NCBI GenBank assembly: GCA_049841315.1
Contig: JASGDB010000132.1
Location: 1-24,073, forward strand
Length of the DNA: 24,073 nt
Direction: 5' to 3'
Source: JASGDB01 sp049841315
GTDB taxonomy: Bacteria > Bacteroidota > Bacteroidia > Flavobacteriales > Weeksellaceae
In this document: positions 1 to 9,362 of the stretch, piece after piece
How the letters are laid out: the number at the start of each line of letters is the position of its first letter
Position numbering within the stretch: the first letter of the stretch is position 1
Program-made: the position numbers and the translations under genes
The notes under the pieces: model-generated
Told to the model about the DNA's origin: nothing
Database searches by the model: none
The model's input: the letters and a program-made list of their open reading frames with translations, nothing else

Positions 1-48
1 CTCCGTTTCCGAGGTCATTTTAAAATAATATGGATATTTTTTTTCCAT
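1..48 (-). CDS. Possible 5' end of a divergent gene, cut by the window edge
   Basis: On the minus strand an ATG at 48 opens a frame that stays open for 16 codons to the window edge, beginning MEKKYPYYFK. The sequence is too short to identify a family. A TATTTTTG match to the Bacteroidota -7 promoter element lies on the same strand at about 66-73, which fits a gene diverging from dapF. The frame also contains a second ATG ten codons in. A chance open frame of this length is common in AT-rich DNA, so confidence is low. Confidence 0.3.
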   Translation of the reverse strand, partial: MEKKYPYYFKMTSETE

Positions 49-126
49 ACAAAATGGCGAAGAGCCAAAAATAATACCTGCTTTCAAGCTCCGTTAATTA
101 GAATCATTCTTCCCACAATATTTACG

Positions 127-134
127 TATTTTTG
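127..134 (+). promoter_or_regulatory. Putative -7 promoter element of dapF
   Basis: TATTTTTG matches the Bacteroidota sigma-A -7 consensus TAnnTTTG and lies about 27 bp before the dapF ATG. No convincing -33 TTTG is seen at the usual spacing. A 16-bp stretch overlapping it (130-145) recurs upstream of the minus-strand operon near 23.6 kb. Confidence 0.4.
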
Positions 135-160
135 CGGACAGAAAATCAATTCGGAAGATA

Positions 161-919
161 ATGGAATTTTTTAAATATCAGGGAACGGGAAACGATTTCG
201 TCATGATTGACAACCGTAATCTTAGCTTTCCGCAGAACCGTGAATATATCGAAAAACTCTGCGACCGCAGATTCGGAATCGGTGCGGACGGACTGATTCT
301 TCTGCAAAACGATGAGGAAACAGATTTCAGAATGGTATACTACAACTCCGACGGAAACGAAAGCACCATGTGCGGAAACGGCGGAAGATGTATCGTTGCT
401 TTTGCTTATTTTTTGGACATTTTTGAAAGCAAAACGGTTTTTAATGCTGTCGACGGACTTCACGAAGCGGAGATAAAAAACGGCATCGTAAAACTGAAAA
501 TGATTGATGTCAACACTATTTCCAAAGACGGAGAATGTTTTGTAATGAATACAGGCTCACCACATTTCGTGAAAAACGTGGAAATGTTAAAAGATTATAA
601 TGTCTACGAAAATGGTAACAATATCCGAAACTCTCCTACTTATAAAGCCGAAGGAATCAACGTCAATTTCGTGGAACAGATTTCTGATGATGAAATTTTC
701 GTGCGAACGTATGAGCGCGGCGTGGAAGACGAAACCTACAGCTGCGGAACAGGTGTAACGGCTTCTGCCCTTTCTTTCATGCTCAACAATACTATTTCAG
801 AGGTGAAAGTGAAAACACTCGGAGGCAATCTGAAAGTATATGCAGAAAAAAACGGTGATTCGTTCAGCAATATATGGCTGGAAGGTCCTGCTGTTCAGGT
901 ATTCAAAGGTCAGATTTAA
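161..919 (+). CDS. dapF: Diaminopimelate epimerase DapF
   Basis: This 252-aa enzyme interconverts LL- and meso-diaminopimelate, the cytosolic step that supplies lysine synthesis and the peptidoglycan cross-linking residue. Both catalytic cysteines expected in the family are present: Cys71 in STMCGNGGRC and Cys195 in TYSCGTGVTA, each at the start of a helix in one of the two mirrored halves. The N-terminal QGTGNDFVMID motif is also typical, and the length is slightly short of the usual 270 residues but complete at both ends. The ATG at 161 follows a promoter-like element by about 27 bp, so the 5' leader is short. mltG starts 21 bp after the stop, on the same strand, suggesting an operon for cell-wall functions. 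Confidence 0.97.
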   Translation: MEFFKYQGTGNDFVMIDNRNLSFPQNREYIEKLCDRRFGIGADGLILLQNDEETDFRMVYYNSDGNESTMCGNGGRCIVAFAYFLDIFESKTVFNAVDGLHEAEIKNGIVKLKMIDVNTISKDGECFVMNTGSPHFVKNVEMLKDYNVYENGNNIRNSPTYKAEGINVNFVEQISDDEIFVRTYERGVEDETYSCGTGVTASALSFMLNNTISEVKVKTLGGNLKVYAEKNGDSFSNIWLEGPAVQVFKGQI

Positions 920-940
920 TAAAAAAAACATTTTTAAAAG

Positions 941-1978
941 ATGAAAAAAATTCTTTCATTTATATTTTTGCTGCTGATTGCAGCAGCCCTTATCGGCGGT
1001 TTTTTCGGGTATCAATATTATAAAAAATACTTCACTAATAACGTGGAAAAAGAAGGCTATGTGCTGATTCCGCACAATGCGGATTTTGAACAGATTCTCG
1101 ATTCCATCGCTCCTTATGTGAAAAATAAGGAATCTTTCAAAGAAGTGGCAATCAAGAAAAGCATGAACCGCTATTTTCATGCCGGACGCTACCATATCAA
1201 AGGCGGAACAAGCAACACCGACCTCGTCAACATGATTAAAGCCGGAAACCAAACCGAAAATACTTTCCGCATCGGAGATTTCTATGATGTCTACCAAATG
1301 GTGGGAAGAGTTTCAAAAAAAACAGAGCTGGATTCCGCAAGATTTGCGAATGACCTTGATAAAATCGCAAAAGAAAAAGGACTTAGCAATGCCGAAGATT
1401 TAAAAAAATATTTCTTTATCGACACCTACAATTTTTTCTGGACAGTAACACCTGACGAGTTTTTCAAAAAATTTGAAGACCAGTACAATGAATTCTGGAA
1501 TGTTGAACGTATCGAAAAAGAAAAAGCATCCGGACTTACAAGAAATCAGATTTATGCGCTGGCATCCATCGTGTACAAAGAATCCGGAGGAAAACCCGAT
1601 GAAATGAACACCATTGCCGGACTTTACCTGAACCGTTACAGAAAAGGAATGAAGCTACAAAGCGACCCGACGGTAATATATGCAGTAAACAAAGCGACCA
1701 ATTTTACCACGCCAATCCGCAGGGTTTTGTACAAACATTTAAGAGAACCTTCTCCTTATAACACCTATGCCAATGCAGGAATTCCTCCGGGACCAATCTG
1801 CGTGGTAGACAAGGCTTCCGTAGATGCCGTACTTTCTCCGGAAAAAAACGATTATATCTACATGGCGGCCGACCCAGCGAGATTCGGCTATCACAAATTC
1901 ACGGCAAGCGATGCGGAACACGCACGGAATGCCAAAATATATCAGGAATGGCTGAATTCCAAAAACATCAAAAAGTAA
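941..1978 (+). CDS. mltG: Endolytic peptidoglycan transglycosylase MltG (YceG-like)
   Basis: This 345-aa protein belongs to the YceG/MltG family, which cleaves nascent glycan strands near the membrane and sets their length. One N-terminal membrane helix is visible at about residues 4-24, preceded by KK, giving a single-pass inner-membrane protein with a periplasmic domain. The catalytic signature is in SIVYKESGGKP, with Glu214 as the expected general acid, followed by the conserved LYLNRYRKGMKLQSDPT segment and, near the C-terminus, PYNTYANAGIPPGPI. The length matches the family. It lies 21 bp behind dapF and probably shares its transcript. No terminator was seen in the 81 bp before the next gene. 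Confidence 0.95.
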   Translation: MKKILSFIFLLLIAAALIGGFFGYQYYKKYFTNNVEKEGYVLIPHNADFEQILDSIAPYVKNKESFKEVAIKKSMNRYFHAGRYHIKGGTSNTDLVNMIKAGNQTENTFRIGDFYDVYQMVGRVSKKTELDSARFANDLDKIAKEKGLSNAEDLKKYFFIDTYNFFWTVTPDEFFKKFEDQYNEFWNVERIEKEKASGLTRNQIYALASIVYKESGGKPDEMNTIAGLYLNRYRKGMKLQSDPTVIYAVNKATNFTTPIRRVLYKHLREPSPYNTYANAGIPPGPICVVDKASVDAVLSPEKNDYIYMAADPARFGYHKFTASDAEHARNAKIYQEWLNSKNIKK

Positions 1979-2059
1979 CTTCTGAAAATTTTCGCAAAAA
2001 TTAAACATTTGTTTTAACCAATGAGAGAATATTCAATCTATATTTTATAAAACGTATTT

Positions 2060-4684
2060 ATGAGTCTAAACATCGAAATCAAATCGATTATCAGAAAAAG
2101 AACTCTTGGTCTGGTGTTCGTGCTTGGTACTGCAAGCATGGCATTTGCACAAGAAAAAATGAACATTTCCGGTAAAATTATGGATAAAGGCAATCAGCCC
2201 GTTCCGTATGCTTCCGTTACCTTTACCCATCCTGATAATAAACTGTTCAGCGATGCGGTTCTTACCGACGAACAGGGAAATTATGCCATACAGCTCGTTC
2301 CCGGAAATTACACCGTGATTATAGAAGCGATTGATTATAAAAAATCAACACTTACAAAAGCCGTTACTACTTCCGGAAATATCGGAAATTTTACCATTGA
2401 AAAAGAAGAATCTTCAACGCTCACTCCTACAAAAGAAATTCAGGGAGTAACCATTACGGCGCAATCTACAAAGCCTTACAAAGTGGAACTCGACAAAAAA
2501 ACCTACAACGTAAGCGCTGACCTTTTAAGCAAAGGAGGAAACCTTCAGGATGTCCTTCAGAACGTTCCTTCCGTGAATGTGGATACCGACGGAACTGTTT
2601 CCATGAGAGGAAATTCCAACGTACGCTTTTTAATCAACGGAAAACCTTCTTCATTACTCGGAATTGATGACGGAGCGAATGCCTTGCAGTCCATTCCGTC
2701 CGAAAGCATTGAAAGAATTGAAGTTATCACCAATCCTTCTTCAAAATATGAAGCCTCCGGAACTGCGGGAATCCTTAATATTATTTTGAAAAAAGAGAAA
2801 AAAACAGGCTTCAACGGCAGTGTTACCGGCTCTCTCGGGTATTTGCCAAGTACCAGCCTGAACGCCAACCTGAACTGGAAAAAAGGCGACTGGACATGGT
2901 ATGTGAACGGCGGAGGCGGATACAAAGAAACTGAAGGAACACGAAAAAACGAAACCACAAGAAAAGAAGATGTAAACCAGCTTTCTTCCGGCGCATTCCC
3001 ATTTACCCAGTATAGCAACCAGAAAGGAAAAGATAAAAGAGAAGGCGATAATTACAACCTTACAGCCGGATTGGTAAGGGATTTCGGGGAAAAAACTTCC
3101 GTAAACCTTTCCGGAATGATTCGCAGTTTCAGCAATGATACTGATGAGCTGAATACTTATGATGAAGATGTTTTCACCAAAATATTCACTGATGCTGCTG
3201 TAGTCATACCACCCGTAAAAAACGATGTTTACAGGGAAAGACGGAATATCGGGTATATGAAGAATTTTGCCACACAGGCAGATTTCGGAATCGACCAAAA
3301 ACTGGATGATAACGGACAGAACCTTTCTGTTTCCGGAAGTTTCCAGACCAATAAAACGGACGGCACTTCCGACATCAATCAGGTTGCCGTATGGAACAAC
3401 AATCTGTCTGATCCCAATAACAACACTTCTGTTACCAAAGTTATTTCAGATTCCAAAAGCAGAACTTTCATCGGAAAAGCGGATTATGAGCTTCCGATGG
3501 GAGAAAAGTCAAGACTTGAAGCCGGAGCGAGATATGATTTCAACAGAAATACCTACAATTACGATGTAGCTCAAAACGAAAATGGAGGTGCATTTTCTCC
3601 GAGATTAGATTTTACCAGCAATACCATTTACAAAGAGAATATTTTAGGCATATATGCTCAGTTTAAAAGTAAAATCGGTGAAAAATTCGCGTATCAGTTA
3701 GGATTGAGAAGCGAAACCTCTTCCATAGACATCAGCTTTGATTACTTTAAAGAAAATGCCGGCACTACAATTTTTGAACCCGCTCACGAAACGGTAAAAA
3801 AAGATTACACCAAATTGTTTCCGTCCGCTTTTTTAAGTTATGAAATCGGAGAAGACAGCCAGTTATTATTGAATTATTCCAGAAGAATCAACAGGCCGAG
3901 AGCGTTCTCGCTGATTCCTTTTATGTCGTTCAGCGACGACAGAAACTATTTCCGCGGAAATCCGGACCTCAATCCGAGTTACGAAAATTCACTGGAGTTC
4001 GGATACAGCGTTTCCAAAAAGAAATTCACTTTCAACCCTACCATTTATTACAAAAAATCGGAAGACGAAGAGAACCGATACCAATATATGGATGATAATG
4101 GCGCGATTAACATCATTCCTTACAACATCGGTACGGAAACCAATTACGGTTTAGACCTGAACGGAACTTATGACCCTTTCAAATGGTGGAAAATCATGCT
4201 CTCTGCAGACCTTTACGGATATAAAAGCGAAGGAACATTCAACCTGTTCCCCGAAAACCCCGCTACAGAAGCAGATTTTTCGGGAGACGGATATTCTTAC
4301 CGACTGAGAACTACCAATACATTCAAACCGAATAAAAACCTCAATATCCAGATTCAGGCATTCTACCGGAACGGTGAAAAAACCGCCATGAATAACAGAA
4401 AATCCATGTACGGAATTGATTTCGGAGCTACACAAACCATCTGGAACGGTAACGGAACGCTGGCGTTCAATGTGAGAGATGTTTTCAATACGAGAAAAAT
4501 GCGTATGGATTCCAATACCGCACAATTTACAAGGTCATCAGAAATGCAGTGGCAGCCGAGACAATTTTCTGTATCCCTCACCTACCGCTTCAAACAGGGA
4601 GAGCGTGTTGAAGTGAAGAAAAAACAAAAAGACATCAACAACAATTATCAGGGAGAAGAAGATATGGGCGGAGGACTGATGTAA
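2060..4684 (+). CDS. TonB-dependent-receptor-like outer-membrane beta-barrel protein
   Basis: This 874-aa exported protein has a signal peptide (cleavage probably after Ala30, ..SMAFA-Q). A carboxypeptidase-regulatory-like domain follows at about residues 35-105, then a plug-like domain at about 130-250 (NLQDVLQNVPSV, MRGNSNVRFLINGKP, ERIEVITNPSSKYEASGTAGILNIILKK in pieces). The rest is a large C-terminal barrel of alternating strands ending in FSVSLTYRFKQ, plus a charged Gly-rich tail. The order fits the outer-membrane beta-barrel family related to TonB-dependent receptors and common in Flavobacteriia. No SusD partner or regulator is adjacent, so the substrate cannot be inferred. A palindromic terminator follows the stop. 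Confidence 0.9.
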   Translation: MSLNIEIKSIIRKRTLGLVFVLGTASMAFAQEKMNISGKIMDKGNQPVPYASVTFTHPDNKLFSDAVLTDEQGNYAIQLVPGNYTVIIEAIDYKKSTLTKAVTTSGNIGNFTIEKEESSTLTPTKEIQGVTITAQSTKPYKVELDKKTYNVSADLLSKGGNLQDVLQNVPSVNVDTDGTVSMRGNSNVRFLINGKPSSLLGIDDGANALQSIPSESIERIEVITNPSSKYEASGTAGILNIILKKEKKTGFNGSVTGSLGYLPSTSLNANLNWKKGDWTWYVNGGGGYKETEGTRKNETTRKEDVNQLSSGAFPFTQYSNQKGKDKREGDNYNLTAGLVRDFGEKTSVNLSGMIRSFSNDTDELNTYDEDVFTKIFTDAAVVIPPVKNDVYRERRNIGYMKNFATQADFGIDQKLDDNGQNLSVSGSFQTNKTDGTSDINQVAVWNNNLSDPNNNTSVTKVISDSKSRTFIGKADYELPMGEKSRLEAGARYDFNRNTYNYDVAQNENGGAFSPRLDFTSNTIYKENILGIYAQFKSKIGEKFAYQLGLRSETSSIDISFDYFKENAGTTIFEPAHETVKKDYTKLFPSAFLSYEIGEDSQLLLNYSRRINRPRAFSLIPFMSFSDDRNYFRGNPDLNPSYENSLEFGYSVSKKKFTFNPTIYYKKSEDEENRYQYMDDNGAINIIPYNIGTETNYGLDLNGTYDPFKWWKIMLSADLYGYKSEGTFNLFPENPATEADFSGDGYSYRLRTTNTFKPNKNLNIQIQAFYRNGEKTAMNNRKSMYGIDFGATQTIWNGNGTLAFNVRDVFNTRKMRMDSNTAQFTRSSEMQWQPRQFSVSLTYRFKQGERVEVKKKQKDINNNYQGEEDMGGGLM

Positions 4685-4705
4685 TCCGGACAAATATATT
4701 TCAAT

Positions 4706-4738
4706 AAAAAATCAGCAGAATATTCTGCAGATTTTTTG
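4706..4738. terminator. Bidirectional hairpin terminator between convergent genes
   Basis: The core GCAGAATATTCTGC is a perfect palindrome. It is extended on both sides by an A-run with TC on the left and GA with a T-run on the right, so the stem works in either direction. It lies 22 bp after the outer-membrane protein stop, before convergent gcvP. Confidence 0.75.
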
Positions 4739-4754
4739 TTTTCTGTAAAGATAA

Positions 4755-4787
4755 AAACCTAACAGGTTTCAGAAACCTGTTAGGTTT
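4755..4787. repeat. 33-bp modular palindrome, copy 1
   Basis: Two perfect 15-nt arms are separated by CAG. The left arm is AAACCT-AAC-AGGTTT and the right is AAACCT-GTT-AGGTTT. Each arm is itself nearly palindromic and the central triplets are complementary to each other. The same 15-3-15 plan recurs at 4803, 12356 and 18738. Confidence 0.85.
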
Positions 4788-4802
4788 ATTTTTAGATTTT
4801 AA

Positions 4803-4835
4803 AAACCTCATAGGTTTTTGAAACCTATGAGATTT
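4803..4835. repeat. 33-bp modular palindrome, copy 2
   Basis: The arms are AAACCT-CAT-AGGTTT and AAACCT-ATG-AGATTT around a TTG loop, with a single mismatch at 4832. It lies 15 bp after copy 1 and ends 10 bp before the gcvP stop codon, so both copies sit in the convergent intergenic gap. Confidence 0.82.
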
Positions 4836-4845
4836 AATATTAGAT

Positions 4846-7707
4846 TTAACTCATATAGCTTTCAATCGGCTCGCAGGTGCAAACCAGATTTCTGTCGCCG
4901 TACGCATCATCCACACGGGAAACGGATGCAAAGAATTTATGAGTTCTCACCCAATCCAGAGGATAGGCGGCTTTTTCTCTGCTGTACGGTTTATCCCACG
5001 AATCGGAAATCACGACCTGCTCGGTGTGAGGAGCGTTTTTCAGCACGTTGTTATGAGCGTCTGCTTCTCCGTTTGCGATTTCTTCAATTTCTTTTTTGAT
5101 AGTAATCAACGCTTCCGCAAAACGGTCGAGTTCTTCCTTGCTTTCGGATTCCGTAGGCTCAATCATCAGTGTTCCTGCTACCGGAAACGAAACCGTAGGC
5201 GCATGGAAACCATAATCCATAAGGCGTTTCGCCACATCACTCACTTCGATACCCAGCGATTTGAACGGACGGAAATCCACGATACATTCATGGGCTACTC
5301 TACCGTTTTTGTTGGCATAAAGAATCGGGAAATGCTCCGCCAGAACTTCTTTCAGATAATTAGCATTGAGAATGGCGTATTCGGTTGCTTTTTTAAGTCC
5401 GGCTGTTCCCAGCATTTTGATATAGGCATACGAAATATTCAGCACCAAAGCCGAACCGTAAGGTGCAGCCGAAATGGCATCAATAGAATCTTTCGTTCCG
5501 ATTTTAATATTCGGATTGGACGGCAGAAACGGAACCAAATGTTCTGCCACGCAGATTGGGCCTACTCCCGGACCGCCGCCTCCGTGAGGAATTGAGAAAG
5601 TTTTATGTAAATTCAAATGGCAAACATCCGCTCCGACATTTCCCGGACTTGTGTAGCCTACCTGAGCGTTCATATTCGCTCCGTCAAGATACACCTGGCC
5701 TCCGCAATCGTGAATCAGTTGGGTGATTTCTTTAATATTGGAATCGAAAAATCCATAAGTGGAAGGATAGGTAATCATCACCGCAGCAAGATTATCCTTG
5801 TGTTCTTCTGCTTTTGCTTTTAAATCTTCAAAATCTATTTCGCCGTTTTCGAGGTTTTTCACCACAACCACCTTCATTCCTGCAATCACTGCGGAAGCCG
5901 GATTGGTTCCGTGTGCGGACTGAGGAATCAGAACGATGTTTCTGTGCTTGTCTCCTCTGGATTTATGATATTCTCGGATAACCATTAATCCTGCATATTC
6001 TCCCTGCGCACCGGAATTCGGCTGCAGTGAAGTTCCTGCAAATCCTGTAATTTCCGCCAAATCGGCTTCCAGAGTTTTTATCATTTCCTGATAGCCTCCC
6101 GCCTGTTCTGTCGGAACGAAAGGATGTACACTTCCCCACTCCGACCACGAAAGCGGAAGCATTTCCGCAGCAGCATTGAGCTTCATCGTACATGAACCGA
6201 GCGAAATCATGGAATGTGTCAATGATAAATCTTTTCTTTCCAAACGCTTGATATAGCGCATCAGTTCGGTTTCCGTATGGTATTTGTTGAAAACTTCTTC
6301 TGTAAGGATTTCATCTTTTCTCAATAATTCATTCGGAATGGTATATTCTTCTTTCAGAATCAGCTTAAAACTCTGTTTGTTCAGGAAAACTGCAAACGCA
6401 TCCAGAAGATTCTGAAGTTTATCCATTGTCGTTGTTTCATCAATGGAAATGCTTACGATTCCTTCGGAGAAATAATTTAGGTTGATTTTTCGGTCTCTCA
6501 TCAGCCTCATCAGCGGGGTCTTGTCGTTTTCGTGAATTCTGATTTTCACGGTATCGAAAACCGGTTCTTCCACTACATCAAACCCAAGAAGATTCAAAGC
6601 GTCGTGCAGCGCATTGGTTTTATAATGAATCTGGTCTGCAATGAACTGAAGACCTTTCGGACCGTGATAAACCGCATACATACTTGCCATTACCGCAAGA
6701 AGAACCTGCGCTGTACAGATATTGGAAGTGGCTTTTTCTCTTTTAATGTGCTGTTCCCTTGTTTGAAGAGCCATTCTCAGTGCACGTTTTCCGTACATAT
6801 CCTGAGAAACGCCGATAATCCGTCCCGGAATATCTCTTTTGTATTCTTCTTTGCAGGCAAAAAACGCGGCGTGAGGACCACCGTAACCCATAGGAATCCC
6901 GAAACGCTGTGTTGTTCCTATTGCGCAGTCTGCTCCCATTTCTGCAGGAGATTTCAGCTTTATTAAAGACACAATATCACAAGCCACCACCACCTGAAGA
7001 TTGTTTTCCTTATAATACTGAATGTTTTCAGAATAATCGAGAACGATTCCGTTTTTACCCGGATATTGCAGCAAAACGCCGAAATAAGAATCATTAAACT
7101 GATGATTTCTGTGGTCGCCTACGATGATGTCGATTCCTAAACCTTCCGCTTTGGTATGTAATACGTCAATCGTCTGCGGCAATACCAAACCGGAGATAAA
7201 GAATTTCCGTGCATCATTCTTTTTCTGCTCTTTTGTACGGCTTTCAAAAAACATGTGCATCGCTTCTGCTGCGGCTGTTGCTTCATCCAAAAGAGAGGCA
7301 TTTGCCAGTGGAAATCCCGTAAGGTTGGAAACCATAGTCTGGTAATTCAGAAGCGCTTCTAATCTTCCCTGTGCAATCTCTGCCTGATAAGGGGTGTAGG
7401 CTGTATACCAACTCGGGTTTTCAAGTATATTCCTCTGAATCGGGGGCGGAAGAATCGAACCATAATATCCGAATCCGATATAATTGTCGAACATCGCATT
7501 GCGTGCTGCCAGCTCTTTGGAATGCTGAAGCATTTCGTATTCAGACAAAGGCTCGGACAGGTTGAGTTCTTCTGCCAGGCGGATAGAATCGGGAATGGTT
7601 TGGGAGATAAGCTCATCGATACCGGAAACGCCGATTTTCGCCAGCATCTCCCTTTTATCGTCTTCGTTGAGGGAAATGTGGCGGTTCACAAACTGTGTAG
7701 TATTCAT
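4846..7707 (-). CDS. gcvP: Glycine dehydrogenase (decarboxylating), glycine cleavage P protein
   Basis: This 953-aa homodimer-type P protein decarboxylates glycine with pyridoxal phosphate and passes the aminomethyl group to the lipoyl H protein. The PLP-binding lysine is expected at Lys702 in LNLHKTFSIPHGGGGPG, the Gly-rich signature of the second half. The duplicated fold is visible: an N-terminal half with YTPYQAEIAQGRLEALLNYQ in pieces and CDIVSLIKLKSP, and a C-terminal half with SLGSCTMKLNA and SAHGTNPASA. The length equals that of full-length single-chain P proteins, so it is not the split gcvPA/gcvPB form. No gcvT or gcvH is adjacent. It diverges from the transaldolase gene and converges on the outer-membrane protein gene. 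Confidence 0.98.
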   Translation of the reverse strand: MNTTQFVNRHISLNEDDKREMLAKIGVSGIDELISQTIPDSIRLAEELNLSEPLSEYEMLQHSKELAARNAMFDNYIGFGYYGSILPPPIQRNILENPSWYTAYTPYQAEIAQGRLEALLNYQTMVSNLTGFPLANASLLDEATAAAEAMHMFFESRTKEQKKNDARKFFISGLVLPQTIDVLHTKAEGLGIDIIVGDHRNHQFNDSYFGVLLQYPGKNGIVLDYSENIQYYKENNLQVVVACDIVSLIKLKSPAEMGADCAIGTTQRFGIPMGYGGPHAAFFACKEEYKRDIPGRIIGVSQDMYGKRALRMALQTREQHIKREKATSNICTAQVLLAVMASMYAVYHGPKGLQFIADQIHYKTNALHDALNLLGFDVVEEPVFDTVKIRIHENDKTPLMRLMRDRKINLNYFSEGIVSISIDETTTMDKLQNLLDAFAVFLNKQSFKLILKEEYTIPNELLRKDEILTEEVFNKYHTETELMRYIKRLERKDLSLTHSMISLGSCTMKLNAAAEMLPLSWSEWGSVHPFVPTEQAGGYQEMIKTLEADLAEITGFAGTSLQPNSGAQGEYAGLMVIREYHKSRGDKHRNIVLIPQSAHGTNPASAVIAGMKVVVVKNLENGEIDFEDLKAKAEEHKDNLAAVMITYPSTYGFFDSNIKEITQLIHDCGGQVYLDGANMNAQVGYTSPGNVGADVCHLNLHKTFSIPHGGGGPGVGPICVAEHLVPFLPSNPNIKIGTKDSIDAISAAPYGSALVLNISYAYIKMLGTAGLKKATEYAILNANYLKEVLAEHFPILYANKNGRVAHECIVDFRPFKSLGIEVSDVAKRLMDYGFHAPTVSFPVAGTLMIEPTESESKEELDRFAEALITIKKEIEEIANGEADAHNNVLKNAPHTEQVVISDSWDKPYSREKAAYPLDWVRTHKFFASVSRVDDAYGDRNLVCTCEPIESYMS

Positions 7708-7820
7708 AAAATATTAGATTTTTTCTATCGGAAATTGATGATTGTAAAATTAGTAATTTTTCGGAGATTGTGAAAGGGAAATTGCAGTAAATGTCATCCA
7801 ACAAAATCGCGAATTTTTGT

Positions 7821-7828
7821 TATATTTG
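7821..7828 (+). promoter_or_regulatory. Putative -7 promoter element of the transaldolase gene
   Basis: TATATTTG matches TAnnTTTG exactly and lies 17 bp before the ATG at 7846, implying a very short 5' leader. No clear -33 element is present. Confidence 0.5.
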
Positions 7829-7845
7829 TCAAAATCAAAAATCCT

Positions 7846-8499
7846 ATGAAATTTTTTATTGACACCGCAAATTTAGACCAAATCCGCGAAGCACAGGATT
7901 TAGGAATTTTAGACGGAGTAACGACCAATCCTTCCCTTATGGCAAAAGAAGGAATCAGCGGAACCAATGCCATTATGCAGCATTACAAAACCATCTGCGA
8001 CATCGCAGACGGTGATATTTCTGCCGAAGTGCTTTCCACAACTTACGAAGAAATGATTAAGGAAGGGGAAGAACTTGCCGCCATCCACCCGAATATCGTG
8101 GTGAAAATCCCAATGATAAAAGACGGCGTAAAAGCCCTGAAATATTTCTCCGATAAAGGAATCAAAACCAACTGTACGCTGATTTTCTCTGCCGGACAGG
8201 CTCTTTTGGCTGCAAAAGCTGGAGCTACTTATGTTTCTCCTTTCCTCGGAAGACTGGACGACGTTTCCACCGATGGACTCGGGCTGATTGAGGAAATCAG
8301 AATTATATACGATAACTATGATTATCCTACCGAAATTCTGGCAGCTTCTATTCGTCACAACATGCACATCATCAACTGTGCAAAAATCGGTGCTGATGTG
8401 ATTACTTCCCCGCTTGGGCCGATTCTCAGCCTTCTGAAACATCCGCTTACTGATAATGGCCTTGCTCAGTTCATTGCAGATTCCAAAAAATTGGTGTAA
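7846..8499 (+). CDS. tal: Small (TalC/MipB-type) transaldolase
   Basis: This 217-aa enzyme of the short transaldolase subfamily moves a dihydroxyacetone unit in the non-oxidative pentose phosphate pathway. The Schiff-base lysine is Lys87 in NIVVKIPMIKDG, and GVTTNPSLMAKEG forms the early active-site strand. Two positions help separate transaldolase from fructose-6-phosphate aldolase. The residue corresponding to FSA Gln59 is Glu61 (SAEVLST), and the one corresponding to FSA Tyr131 is Phe133 (VSPFLGR). Both favour true transaldolase, by my alignment to the remembered E. coli FSA sequence. It is probably monocistronic: it has its own promoter-like element, and the minus-strand genes that follow converge on it. 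A T-rich stretch with no strong hairpin follows the stop. Confidence 0.95.
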   Translation: MKFFIDTANLDQIREAQDLGILDGVTTNPSLMAKEGISGTNAIMQHYKTICDIADGDISAEVLSTTYEEMIKEGEELAAIHPNIVVKIPMIKDGVKALKYFSDKGIKTNCTLIFSAGQALLAAKAGATYVSPFLGRLDDVSTDGLGLIEEIRIIYDNYDYPTEILAASIRHNMHIINCAKIGADVITSPLGPILSLLKHPLTDNGLAQFIADSKKLV

Positions 8500-8685
8500 T
8501 TTTTTTTATTTATTTCTGTTATTTTCAAAAAGAAAACCTTATCAAATATCTCATGTGCTATGAAAAAATTATTTTTTTTCTTGTGAGCCATATCCTATTT
8601 TTATATTCAATTTTGGAATGATGATATTCTCAATGATGTTCCAAGACGGAGTTTCGTGCAGATTAGCAATCTTTACAGAGTGGTT

Positions 8686-9243
8686 CTAAACTTTCAGGAA
8701 ACCTCTGAAACCTCTCGCCGCATAATAGGATTCTGCACCGTTATGATAAGTAAAAACCGTGTTGTAACGCCTGTCGCAGAATAATGCACCTCCTAATTTC
8801 CGGATTTCTTCGGGAGTGAGAATCCAACTGGAAGTTTTCTGGTCAAATTTCCCGAGTTCCTGTAATTTTCGGTATTGGTTTTCGTTAAGCATTTCAATTC
8901 CCATTTCCGCAGTGGCATCCATTGCGGAACTTTCGGGTTTGTGCTGTTTCCTGGCTTCTAATGCAGCACGGTCATAGCAAAGGCTTCTTCTTTCTTTCGG
9001 ACTTTCGGGAGCGCAGTCTGCGAAAACAATCTCATCAGATTTTTCATCAAAAATAACAACATCGGGTTCTCCGCCGGTTCTTTCCATTTCATTTAAAGAC
9101 CAGATTTTTTCGGGATTTTCTTTCAGTTTTTTCTCCACTTTTTCCCATTGAATTTCCGGATGAAAATTCATATTTTTTTCAAAACGGTCTTTCAGTGTTT
9201 TGAGGAGATTTTCTGTGTCTGTTGGTGAAAGTTGTTTTTTCAT
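8686..9243 (-). CDS. DUF4256 family protein
   Basis: This is a 185-aa cytosolic protein of unknown function. The C-terminal half (LGKFDQKTSSWILTP, then IRKLGGALFCDRRY and YHNGAESYYAARGFRG) matches what I recall of DUF4256 proteins, including the near-terminal GFRG ending. The frame is open eight codons further upstream to an ATG at 9267. I chose the ATG at 9243 because it starts MKKQLSPTDTENLLKTL, a normal family beginning, whereas the extension reads MFNQNPAI. No membrane segment or signal peptide is seen. It is followed in frame after its TAG by 38 more sense codons (see findings). It lies 119 bp from the GNAT gene on the same strand, so co-transcription is uncertain. Confidence 0.8.
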   Translation of the reverse strand: MKKQLSPTDTENLLKTLKDRFEKNMNFHPEIQWEKVEKKLKENPEKIWSLNEMERTGGEPDVVIFDEKSDEIVFADCAPESPKERRSLCYDRAALEARKQHKPESSAMDATAEMGIEMLNENQYRKLQELGKFDQKTSSWILTPEEIRKLGGALFCDRRYNTVFTYHNGAESYYAARGFRGFLKV

Positions 9244-9362
9244 AATTGCAGGATTTTGATTGAACAAATGTAGTGAAGTTTAGTAAAAAAGAAAAAGGCG
9301 AGTTACTCCGCTCTGAATGTTTTATCTCACAATATTTTTTTTTGTTTAAATGTGAGTTCGTT

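Noticed and set aside
4818..5595. Plus-strand ORFs opposite gcvP
   Set aside because: They are antisense shadows of a well-supported gcvP, with no recognisable domains.
8558..8587. Short plus-strand ORF starting MKKLFFFL
   Set aside because: It stops after eight codons, and the open frame after it is the antisense of the DUF4256 region.
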